Shown one piece after another: positions 51,322 through 60,000 of a DNA stretch of 60,000 nucleotides. The translations under genes were made by a program, and so were the position numbers. Numbering within the stretch: position 1 is the first letter of the stretch; each line of letters begins with the position of its first letter. The DNA comes from Lineus longissimus (Eukaryota > Nemertea > Pilidiophora > Heteronemertea > Lineidae): contig NC_088313.1 in NCBI RefSeq assembly GCF_910592395.1, forward strand, positions 19,362,437 through 19,422,436. The letters are read 5' to 3'. The notes under the pieces are model-generated. The model searched no databases and was not told where the DNA came from. It worked only from the letters and a program-made list of their open reading frames with translations.

Positions 51322-51349
51322 CAAGATGGCTACCCAAATTCAAGATGGC
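51322..51349 (+). promoter_or_regulatory. Pair of YY1-like CAAGATGGC motifs
   Basis: CAAGATGGC occurs at 51322-51330 and again at 51341-51349, each followed by TACC or TGCC. The paired sites are in the Npm-Fgf spacer. Motif only; no transcript start was identified nearby. Confidence 0.3.
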
Positions 51350-53410
51350 TGCCAAATAACTATCAGCCAATCAGTTTTATATGAAGTAACCGGTAACCTA
51401 CCGATATTCCATCTGTAGACCAACCTGTAGATATCGTAACCAGGACGGATAACCGCAAAGCTATTGATGATACTTCTCGTCCAATCGCACAAAACAGGTC
51501 TCCCTCGGTTAACAATTAGCAACTGAACTCAGAAACATATTAGCCAACACCTCGGGAAGTGAGAAACAAACAGCAGAAAATTGCCTACTCAACATTTCGT
51601 AGCTTTACCTGCAAGAGACAAGCCCGTCAGGCCTGTGGCTTTCACCAACTTGACTTAGGGCCACACATGAAAGCCAGTTAAACATAGAATACTCTATCAT
51701 TGCTATTAAAAGCTAAATGAAACATTGCATGGTTGCGAAATTTGCGGAAGTTAGTAATATACAAATGAAACTTTCTTGGTGCTGTTGTCCTTATTTAGTT
51801 TACTTATATTGACTCAGAGGCCACACACAGAAATACAGCAGAATATGGAATATGTTAAGGGCATTCCATGCTTATTTAAGGCTTTGACGCAACCATTGCG
51901 AAATGGGAAGTGATGAATACAGGATGTAGCTTTCTCGTCTTTTAATCTGTTTGGCGAACTATCTTTTATAGTTTAGAATTGCTAATTTCACGATACCCTA
52001 ATAGATCTAATCGTTTGAGGCCACACTGGAATGCGTCTAGAAGCAACCAACAAGGTTGCGACGGAAAAGCCTTGATTGATGAAATCCGCAGAGTACCGGA
52101 AGGGAAAAATAAACACGACGATTTATTGGGAACTCATCATTAGGCTTCGTTCATAACAATCATTTGTGATGAAAATATCCCCGCCCCCTCATCACAAATA
52201 AGTGGAATGAGGCAATGAAGCTTTGGGAGTTATCAGGGTCATATGGTAAAAAGCTGCCGAGAGAAACTATCCTGGCCTATTAGCAGGTCACGCAAATGGC
52301 AGTGACTGACATTTTGGTCAAAATAAGATTACGAGAAAATCATTTTCGTTTGAATCTCTCCATTATTTGATATCTTTTAACAGTATTCTGAAAAAAAGGG
52401 AGCAATGTAAAGGGAAAAAACTCATTTTTTCGCGTTTTCGTTAACCAAGTGGCATGCATTTTGCCTACGTAGGTCAGTTTAATTTACATTTCAGTCATCT
52501 TGTACCATTTACATTTCGTTGAGATTCACGTTGGTCAATGTTGCTAAACATGTTACTGCTGTCCTTCATGATTAGCATCATGTACGATGAAAGTCGCATC
52601 AAAGCACCTTAAGTGAAAAATCGTCTTACCTTCGTCGTTCAACATGTAGACTGAATAGAATCATTGACTCCACATTGCACTAATAGTAATCCACTGTGCT
52701 CTGATCGCGCTCACATTGGGCAGGACATCAACTCCTACTCACTTTGGTCTTGGGAGAAAAACAAACTTGAATTAATATCACAAGAGTCTTAACAGCTTGT
52801 CAGTTCAAGGACAGATAGAACTCGTTATTTTCATGAGAATAAAACCACCCTGAGTGCACCCGGCCACTAGAACTCCTCCGATGTGTAGAATAACGCAGAT
52901 ATAACTTTGACATGAAAATGTATGTTTGCACCGTGATATAGCTAGTTATTAACTGCAGTCAGATCAATATGTCACAGCGGCATTAATAACACAGCTATAT
53001 TGAAGTTTTCTATTGAGACGTGGCTCTCTTAAGATTTATCCTCCGCGCGGTTCCGTAATTAAGATTGCAATATCACAATCACTAGTATTCCCTCAAAACC
53101 CAAGATTATGACTGAAAGTTGAAATCGTCTGTTGCTAGTACCAGCAATATCTCACTTTAGAGACCGCTAGCCAATCAGCAACTATCTCGTCCAGGGACCA
53201 GACAGCTGTGTACAGTGACGTCACAGCCGCCAGTGTTGTCATATATATATATACAATAGTAATTATCGATCCCACCGATCACTTGACCTTCCGAATGAAT
53301 AAATGCCTGGAATACGACTGGGCCATTTAACTGGGTCGATGGAGTAGATGGCTCGCAGGACACCTTCGGCCTGTTCTCGTAATCGTCACAGGAAGCAGTT
53401 ATCATGAAGA

Positions 53411-53490
53411 ACTTCCAGCGGTATTGCCTCAGTGGCCTCGACGCGCGTTGTCCGGAAGTTTAGCAATGTCAACACATTGAGGGTCAAGAT
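53411..53490 (+). repeat. Dispersed repeat family A, copy 2
   Basis: Second copy of the block at 29433-29510, in the same orientation. It lies about 200 bases left of a copy of dispersed family B, so both may belong to one larger element. Confidence 0.8.
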
Positions 53491-53686
53491 GGTGATGAAG
53501 GGGAATCATTCTTTTTTTACACCAGCCAACCTTATCAAAAGTGAAAAATGTCAGAGATACAATGCGCTTGGACGAAGGCATATCCCATTGCCTCTTTTCA
53601 ACCCGTCTTACATCAATTCCATCATGATGTCACCGTCTTCGTCACTCAAGATTCGTATTGCTGCCTTCGTAAGACCAGTTACCATT

Positions 53687-53759
53687 ACTGGATATCATCT
53701 ACAGTTCCAATATTGTCCAAACTGATGTTGTCTACGTCCGATCTCGCTACTTCCCGTGA
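53687..53759 (+). repeat. Dispersed repeat family B, copy 2
   Basis: Shorter copy of 49540-49621: TACTGGATATCATCTACAGT, then ATATTGTCCAAACTGATGTT and TCCGATCTCG. Confidence 0.7.
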
Positions 53760-55286
53760 GAAGACAGATGGCAATGTCCTCATGGCCCACTCCCACGTAT
53801 GCGACACTGAAGGGAGGGGATTCTCCTCGTTCGTAAGTTGCTTGTTTCACTCTCTCACTATAGCCACCAATCCTCTATTCACCTCAAGGGTTAATCTTTC
53901 TCTTGGGTGGGTAACCGGAAGAAGCATGTCAAACAGTAGTGGTAACATCAGGTAAGAACGTGAAGAAACAAGCAATACTTATCCATCAGAAATAGCTGGA
54001 TAGGTGGTCATAAAAACTAGTTGGATTCAAGACGAATGAATTTATCAATGAATTGATGATTACTGTACATACTGGCGGTGTGACATCAGTGGTTGCTCCA
54101 ATATTTCAATGGTTCCATGCAATAGACAGCCAGAGAAAACAGAAAAACGCGTCACTATCTCCCTTTCAGTGCTCTTCTGAATCTCTTCAACACAGGCCGG
54201 GGGAATGGCCACAGATACATGAAGTAGCGTAACGGCAAGAAAAACGGTTTCGATGTACGTTCCGACGATAACGAACTATTAATGGTCGCTCTGCCCAATC
54301 AGGTAGCCATTTGATATTGCGCCTTATCTGCTATTGATTTACTTCAACATGTTTACACTTGTTACGATTCAAGAACATCGTTGGTGTCTGCTGGATTCAT
54401 TTCATCATCCACGGATATAAAGTTTACCGATCTACAAGCTATGGTAGAGACGAGAACTACTTCAGTGATGGGGAAACATGGAAGCAATGATAACATAAAC
54501 TAAGTTAAAAAAAGAAAGTTGGGGTCTGATAACTGAAACACCACTGCGAGTTCGTCCACAAACCGCATTTGGTAGTATCCTTAGTCGCCGACGGAGCCAC
54601 GAAAACCGTTGGTTCACCTGGCAAGGCAAAGCTCTGAACAATCTTGCATTATGAGAATGTCTTGACTGTCCACTCGCAACACTTCGAGTGCAAGCACCAT
54701 TATAGCAGGCATTATCTATTGATATTACTTAGCATTCAATGTGGTCGACAGCCATGGTTAAACCTTTCCACTGACTCACTCTGTAGACCGCTTAAATGTG
54801 CCCTTCCTTATTCCTGGTTTCATCTCACCTACGCCATTCATCTATCGTCTGCTTTTCTACTTACACGTTACTTGGGACGCTCTGGCGCTGATGGTATAAC
54901 GTTGTGTGACGGTATGCGGACAGAATACATGATGGAATATGTCCACGTCTACGAAGGTCTAAAGAAACGTCATATCACAAGGATACCGCAAACATCGTGG
55001 GGTGCATCGAATTCTATAAGTGGGCGTGGCAGGTTCTGAAGTTTAGTAAGCAAAAAAGCAAGCAATATCTTCAGCGTACAAAAACCGAAAGCTTAGTGTT
55101 AACTTCTTGTCATTTCAGTAGATTGGGTGGTGGATGTCTCTAATTACTTTCGTTCAGGTATAGGCTAGGTGGTGTAATTTGCCTTTCCGCGTTCTCGAGG
55201 CGCATAACTAACGGCTGTGGGCTGCAGGTCTACACCTGTTGCATCGTTTACCCAATCTCACCTTTGTCATTATACAATTACTGTAG

Positions 55287-55367
55287 CTAACAAACAATAT
55301 GCAGCAAACACTCTTTCTGGTCCATAACACAGAATGTAACAAACAATAAGCAACAAACACCCTTTCA
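55287..55367. repeat. Two-copy tandem duplication, period 49
   Basis: CTAACAAACAATATGCAGCA at 55287 and GTAACAAACAATAAGCAACA at 55336, both followed by AACACYCTTTC, are the same ~32-base block repeated 49 bases apart. Confidence 0.75.
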
Positions 55368-55630
55368 GTTTCAGGTTGATTCACCGGCATCGGTTCCGGA
55401 GAAACTCTGTTGGGAACTTCAGGGGAGCGATACGCGAACGACACGCCAAAACTAAACGTGCTGCTGATCTCCAATCGCCGAGTTTGTGTCGGAAGCGATG
55501 CGGGACGGAACGATGCGCTGGGTAATGTGTAAGACTGGCGGTGGATCATCGCATTACTCAACAGAAGGCTGAACAACGAGATTTGTGTACAGCAGCCTGA
55601 AGAACCGAAGTACATTCTATAACCCCTCGT

Positions 55631-55689
55631 GATTGGATGAATTATGAGGACTATACCATGGTGATGCAGGATTTAGTGCTCCTGATTGG
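55631..55689 (+). repeat. CCAAT-flanked repeated module, copy 3
   Basis: GATTGGATGAATTATGAGGA, then CTATACC and CAGGATTTAGTGCTCCTGAT before the second GATTGG 53 bases on. Clearly related to copies 1 and 2. Confidence 0.65.
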
Positions 55690-56888
55690 CTGATACATGT
55701 AAGACAGAAAGGTTCCCTGTTACGGAGAGGTTCCCCGTTTCTGTTGCATGAAATTCGTGAATCGGGCACCGCTTGCCTGATCACAATGAGATCTTTATGT
55801 AATCGGTGCAGAGGTTGAGTCACCGAAAAGGCGATGCGTCAATGTTTACCGGAAATGAGGAAATGTCCAATGACCAATTCAGAAGCTGACGGATGATTTG
55901 ACAAATATTGCCATCGTTGAAACATGTTGTGACGAAATTGATTCAAATGATACGGTCAACGATGACGAATATCCTAGATTTGCTCAGGCTTACGAATGAA
56001 ACAAAACGGATTTGCTGACGGGTTGGCGGAATGACAATGCTTTATTGCACTAAAACAAACATCGAACTCCACACGAGTTTACCTTTTGCAGTTACATGAT
56101 CTTTTCTTTGCTAGTGACTTACTACTTCCCTGTAAACGGTTTGTCACGAAGTCTGATCTACTAGGTACAATTCAGTGACTCGAAGCTGCTTTCTAAGAAA
56201 ATTTATGATGTGCAAAACAACTTTCTCTTTCTATGATTGCAAAAACCTTACGAAGTTCCTTCAATACATGGTAGGAGAAATTTCTTCTTGGTAAATGGCG
56301 ATGTTTTATTGGTGAGGCAGAGGTTTTTGCCGCCTTTGAAACTCTACGTCCGGGTTAAACGTATTAGTAACCCGTGTCTGTTTATTTCAGAGAGACGGGG
56401 CCTTGACCGCAATTATTCCGTGATAATTAACAATTGATTGTAGTTCGTTAACTATGATTAGCTTGGTGGGTGGTATATCTTGTTGAAGCAGCTTTTGGCT
56501 TACCACCGGAATTCACAGAAAAGGGTCGGGCATTACCAGTGAAACGCTTTTGCGAGGGGACTCACCACGCCCGTGTGCAGATACGTACGGAACATCTCCC
56601 ATGGATCGGGCGCATGTTGATGTTTGTTCTTGCCGTGTCGTCGACAAAGAAGCTGGTATGCCAGAAACAAATGGTGAACGTTATTCTTGACCAGTAAGGG
56701 AGTCGTGAACATTTTCTTGCTTTTGTTTCACTCAATTTTTCGTTTAGTGAAAATACGGTGGATTCGGTACCGATATCTAGCGCTGTCCGAGACATGAAGG
56801 ATATGTACCGCTTTGATATATCGGTACTTCTTTGCTATCATTGCGGCGCAATGGTTATTTCTTTGGCGAACAGGTTGTTTTTTGCTCT

Positions 56889-57092
56889 TTAATTCTTCTT
56901 CAGACCATTGTAGACGAACAGGTACTTCAGCTGTTGGTATAACTCTTCTTTGGTTCCCATTTCAAGCCGACTTGGATAGACTCGTTGTAGAAAGTTGCGT
57001 GCAGCTGGGAGTAAGGTTCCATCGTAAATGAAGCCCAGACAACGAAAAACAAGTTGCCCATCCCGCCTTTTGCGGGGTTCATTCACAAATTT
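56889..57092 (-). other. Unassigned coding-like ORF downstream of Npm
   Basis: An open stretch of about 67 codons on the Npm strand, ending in TAA. It reads well as protein (GFIYDGTLLPAARNFLQRVY, then LEMGTKEELYQQLKYLF), with charged, helix-like character. There is no ATG at its start and the nearest acceptor (tctgag|) is poor, so it could be a terminal exon, a decayed copy, or chance. I recognise no family. Confidence 0.2.
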
Positions 57093-57390
57093 ACCTCAGA
57101 CTTCAGTTATGCAGCAGGCCTAAATACCAAGCACACTACATGTGTCTGGCCCATCTCAATTGCCGATCCCGGAGTGGCAGACTTTAACCCCCCCCTCCCC
57201 GGAAAAAGTGTCATTCCCAAATCGTACGACGATGGATTAAGATATGGTCTATAGAGACACTAGTCCCAAGCTGATCATATTGAAAACCACTGGTATAACA
57301 AAAAAAGGTCCCTCAAACGAAGGCTCGTAAGCATCCCTACATCTAACGGAAGCAATATGACAACAAAATCATTTTCAACTTCAAAAACAG

Positions 57391-57783
57391 TTTATTTAGA
57401 TCCAAGAACTAGAGCACAAACATGCACATAAGAAAAGCACATTTTCATGCAGTTTGGATTTGTTTCCGACTTTTCAATCCACACAGTTGGGATTTTTGTC
57501 AACTTTTTAATTCAAACGAAATTCTAAACTTCACAACATTCAGACTGAATTTGCTACACAGAGAAATAGAGGAGCATCGTAATGCAGTTGGGTAATTGCA
57601 AGTTCAAGATAACGCCTACTTTGTGATCAAGTTGTTTTGATTCACCGAGCCCTGTCAGCTAGTGGAATTCTTCTGTTCAAAATTAATAGTTCATTGTTTC
57701 AATCGATTCCATATCACTAAAGATAAGCTTCCAATTGTTGTCCTTCCATGGAGACTGGACGTAACTCCCTTGCTTTTCTTGGT
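57391..57783 (-). other. Npm: Npm 3' untranslated region with AATAAA signal
   Basis: Downstream of the Npm stop the minus strand is non-coding for about 390 bases. It then has AATAAA (57391-57396), followed by a T-rich stretch with TTTTGTTGTC, a plausible cleavage and downstream element. No other AATAAA was seen between the stop codon and this one. Confidence 0.6.
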
Positions 57784-57831
57784 TTACTTTCCCTTCAGCT
57801 TCTTGCCACCTTTCTTTACGGCGGGGCTTGC
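57784..57831 (-). CDS. Npm: Npm terminal exon with stop codon
   Basis: Acceptor cgtcctttcag| opens the last coding exon in phase 0. It encodes ASPAVKKGGKKLKGK followed by TAA at 57784-57786. The Lys-Gly repeats continue the composition of the preceding exon, supporting this acceptor. The 94-codon ORF on the plus strand across this site is antisense shadow. Confidence 0.82.
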   Translation of the reverse strand, partial: ASPAVKKGGKKLKGK

Positions 57832-59870
57832 CTGAAAGGACGAAGTACAAGAATGATATTCGTAAAATCAGATTTACCCCAAGATAATCGTTCTATTCCG
57901 GACTTTGGGCTAAAATCCCTCTATACACACGTGCAGAACTTTGACATGTCCCAGGATAGAATGTCCGGGGAACAAAGGATTCTACTTTGCGCTTTAATCT
58001 CTGAGCAATTGATGGTCATGGCCTCCTCTTGAGTAATCATGGAATAATCGGACACTTTTTCTAGGGGACATTGTGTCATTCTTACACCGGCAAATATTTG
58101 TAGCACCTGTTGGCATTAATAGGAACTAGATTGTCCCCGTGTGTTATAAGGCAGTATCACATTTAATTCCCACCTTGCCCTTCTTCGTCGCTTCATTCTT
58201 TTTTCCTTTGACAGCCTTCGTCGGACCATTCTTAACGTTCTTTCCCTGAAAACAAAAATACAACCGTTTACCTGTTTTAAAACATCTTTTTTATTTATTA
58301 TCAAAAGTTGAAAAGCTTTGATAAATAAATAAAAGTTCTCTGTGTGCATTCACCAATTTAAAATCGCCGTCATTGACATTCTGGCGCATGGTGTAATCAA
58401 GCATGCCCTGCGCTCGGGACGCAGTGGACCGGCCTGCTAATTAGGATGACGCAATAGAGTCTAGCATTTTGAAGCCGTTTTGCGAACACAACATCTAAAG
58501 GTATTAAAAAGCATACCAACCTTCTTCGCCTTCCTGCAAATGGACGAAAAAGAAATATCACGTTTAGCTGGCTCGACAGTGATGGTGATATACATGGTTG
58601 ACCTTCTGAAGCATAATTAGTAGAGTAGAATTTGCGGAGTTCTCAAGTCCATCATCATCATCGCCGAATATGTACTAGTTCTCTAGTCTTCAGTCCAGGT
58701 TGCAACCAGAGGACGGTATTGGAATGAGAAGACTTAAACTTCTCAGGTCCTCCTGAGGTACCCGCGACTACACATAAATATCGACAAATTGAAACAGCTA
58801 AGGAAAGTTACACTCCGGACGCAGTGAATCGGTTCCGTCCTTCCCTATGAAGGAAGTATGATTAGGATGACAAATGGACTGTCTCGGGAGTTTAGGAAAA
58901 GCTTGAACAGGGTATACGACTTCGAGTTTTTACTCACTTGACATCTGGACTCGATTCCACCTCTTCTTCGTCATACTCTGACATATCCTCATCATCCTCA
59001 CTCATATCCTCTTCGTCATCTTCTTCGTCCTCTTCATCATCCTCGTCCGCCTCCATCGATTCGTCTTTGTCATCCTCCATCTTGCCACGCTTGAAAACGA
59101 AATGCGAGCCAAATGAACACTTGGATGACGATCATACAGGTTCCCATTGGTCAGGGCTTTCCAAAGAATGGTGATGACCATCTTATCTGACGACTATAAC
59201 TGTGTCAACGAAACCTTAAATGGCATTAGTTCTTTAAAAAATTTGCAAATTTACCAATATGTACCTTGGACTTCACTCCATTCTTAAGTGCTTGGGAAGC
59301 TTTTCGTTTCTTGGAGGATTCCAGCGCCGCAACCTCCTCCTCGTCAACTTCCGTGTCCTCCTGCTCCGTACCCGTCTCGTCGGCGCCGAACTCATCGCTC
59401 TCATCCGGGAACTCTAAAAACGAAACTGTTGCGTAATCACTCAACTAAAACGACAGATTAACAAATCTGGGGAACGAGTTTACAATCCCCGATCACACCC
59501 CAAAAAAAGGTAATCGGTTGACTGACCAAGCACCACTGTTCAATGGATTTATAGTTGAATGCGATCAAACTACGTCATTTCCGATCGGGGATTCTAAAGT
59601 TTAGCCCAACCGACGAACCACACCCATGGGAGATACTGCCAACTACCAGGAATCTTTACATGTAACATTTCAGTTGAGAGCGCTGCTTGACGGCTCCGGA
59701 CCGATTTGGTCACAGAACGATGGTCTTTACAGACCAGGTGCAAAAGTCATTAAGGACTTGACCAGCAACTCACCTACTAAATGCTGTGCAGCAATTGACA
59801 CTGGTCCTGCTCCAGTTTTTAAAGTGAACTTAACTGGCACCCGATGGTCGAAACTGATATCGAGTAGGCA
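57784..59870 (-). CDS. Npm: Nucleoplasmin/nucleophosmin family histone chaperone (partial; 5' exons beyond window)
   Basis: Nuclear histone chaperone of the nucleoplasmin family, which binds histones through a pentameric core and acidic tracts. Exons 59774-59870, 59265-59413, 58938-59089, 58521-58533, 58174-58245 and 57784-57831 join in frame to 176 codons plus TAA. The first visible exon carries the end of the core fold (PVKFTLKTGAGP, then AAQHLV), matching the vertebrate pattern of LRLK.GSGPV followed by GQHLV. Next come an acidic tract A1 (DESDEFGADETGTEQED...), a basic stretch that could be a bipartite nuclear localisation signal (SSKKRKASQALKNG...KSKRGK), a long Asp/Glu tract A2, and a tail of Lys-Gly repeats ending KLKGK. 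There is no sign of the C-terminal three-helix RNA-binding domain of vertebrate NPM1, so the tail is of the shorter nucleoplasmin type. Introns are 175 to 404 bp. The N-terminal half of the core is beyond base 60000. Confidence 0.92.
58174..58245 (-). CDS. Npm: Npm exon: basic tail, first part
   Basis: Seventy-two bases, phase 0 to phase 0, lie between ttttgttttcag| and GGCAAG|gtggga. The exon encodes GKNVKNGPTKAVKGKKNEAT and KKGK, a Lys/Gly/Asn-rich tail. Reading through the donor would give nine more residues and a stop (VGIKCDTAL), a possible intron-retention form. Confidence 0.8.
58521..58533 (-). CDS. Npm: Npm 13-bp microexon
   Basis: Thirteen bases lie between acceptor cgtccatttgcag| and donor GAAG|gttggt. 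Its first G completes the Lys codon left open by the previous exon and the rest reads KAKK, ending in phase 0. Without it the flanking exons are out of phase, so the microexon is needed to keep the frame. The donor is weak beyond GT. Confidence 0.75.
58938..59089 (-). CDS. Npm: Npm exon: long acidic tract A2
   Basis: The exon lies between acceptor cgttttcaag| and donor GTCAA|gtgagt, 152 bp, ending in phase 2. It begins RGKMEDDKDESMEADEDD and continues almost entirely in Asp, Glu, Ser and Met, the histone-binding polyacidic tract. The start could also be nine bases further in, at ATG GAG, because AAG occurs at both sites; the frame is the same. The Ser-rich reading on the opposite strand is its mirror. 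Confidence 0.88.
59265..59413 (-). CDS. Npm: Npm exon: acidic tract A1 and basic linker
   Basis: The exon opens at cgtttttag|AG and ends at TCCAAG|gtacat, 149 bp, phase 1 to phase 0. It encodes an acidic segment (FPDESDEFGADETGTEQED, then EVDEEE) and a basic segment (SSKKRKASQALKNGVKSK) likely to be the first part of a nuclear localisation signal. Confidence 0.88.
59774..59870 (-). CDS. Npm: Npm exon: end of nucleoplasmin core
   Basis: The exon starts after ctttttttcag-type acceptor sequence (cttttttcag|), opens in phase 0 with CLLDISFDHRV, and continues PVKFTLKTGAGPVSI and AAQHLV. The K/R-x-G-x-GPV and QHLV residues are the family signature at the end of the core barrel. The donor is GTAG|gtgagt, phase 1; its last G and the next exon's AG form Glu. 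Confidence 0.92.
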
Positions 59871-60000
59871 CTGAAAAAAGGGAGCAAGTTATGTGTCCAT
59901 AGGCGACGCCTCGTCTCACGATCGTAAACATTCTTACATAAAATAGTTTCCTTTGAGCGAGCTGAACAGTCACTTTGTTTCGATGACAAGTCTTGGTTTG
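59871..60000 (-). other. Npm intron (partial)
   Basis: Sequence immediately 5' of the first visible Npm exon. It ends in a cttttttcag acceptor and no coding stretch that fits the nucleoplasmin core was seen. Confidence 0.6.

Larger units (their letters stand above)
36560..57390. other. Intergenic spacer between tRNA-Pro and Npm
   Basis: About 21 kb without a supported protein gene. It holds a TA-flanked inverted-repeat element (37.2 kb), a degenerate ~52-bp repeat (43.4-43.6 kb), CCAAT-rich repeated modules (46.1 and 55.65 kb), a 22-bp minisatellite (50.3 kb), dispersed repeat copies (49.5, 53.4, 53.7 kb) and a few exon-like segments listed in the findings. In vertebrates the DNA around Fgf8-group genes is rich in enhancers, so this spacer may be regulatory. 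Confidence 0.5.

Noticed and set aside
57748-58032. 94-codon plus-strand ORF with a signal-peptide-like start (METGRNSLAFLGLLSLQLL)
   Set aside because: Its first part is antisense to the Npm terminal exon (57784-57831), whose Lys/Gly codons read as Leu/Ser/Phe on the other strand.
58938-59174. Ser-rich plus-strand ORF
   Set aside because: It is antisense to the Asp/Glu tract of Npm (GAT/GAG read in reverse gives ATC/CTC and TCA/TCC codons).
59626-59874. Plus-strand ORF with a nucleoplasmin-like phrase (VTFQLRALLDGSGP)
   Set aside because: The real nucleoplasmin core exon is on the minus strand at 59774-59870 with splice sites and phase that fit five further exons. The plus-strand phrase lacks the QHLV end and has no exons to join.

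Overview
The window is animal nuclear DNA: AT-rich, mostly non-coding, with canonical GT-AG introns, one eukaryotic tRNA gene and many decayed repeats. No single ORF on either strand is a complete protein gene. Assembling short ORF pieces across splice sites and checking reading phase gives two genes, both on the minus strand. I infer a marine invertebrate, probably a deuterostome such as an echinoderm, hemichordate or cephalochordate. The two gene families and their linkage support this, but no sequence marker proves it.

Right edge (57.4-60 kb, minus): the 3' part of a nucleoplasmin/nucleophosmin (Npm) gene. Six phase-compatible coding exons run from the end of the conserved core fold, through two acidic tracts and a basic linker, to a lysine-rich tail with a stop codon and a poly(A) signal. 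The 5' exons lie beyond the window.

Centre to left (34.5 to 6.4 kb, minus): most of an FGF of the Fgf8/17/18 type. Its four exons are a short start exon, a 43-bp signal-peptide exon, a 187-bp exon entering the beta-trefoil, and a 113-bp exon with the family's most diagnostic block. Every junction is in phase and the visible coding sequence is 126 codons. Introns are about 7.3, 6.1 and 14.3 kb. The terminal exon or exons were not found and may lie beyond the left edge.

The two genes sit in the order Npm then Fgf on the same strand, about 23 kb apart. This matches the human pairs NPM1-FGF18, NPM3-FGF8 and NPM2-FGF17. The window therefore appears to hold the unduplicated form of an old gene block whose spacer and introns could carry Fgf regulatory DNA. 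One intact tRNA-Pro(AGG) gene lies in the spacer.

The rest is introns and intergenic DNA. It holds a ~93-bp tandem repeat in Fgf intron 1, a 22-bp minisatellite, purine-rich and TCA/TCG microsatellites, a small TA-flanked inverted-repeat element, other dispersed repeats, and a few exon-like segments that I could not assign.
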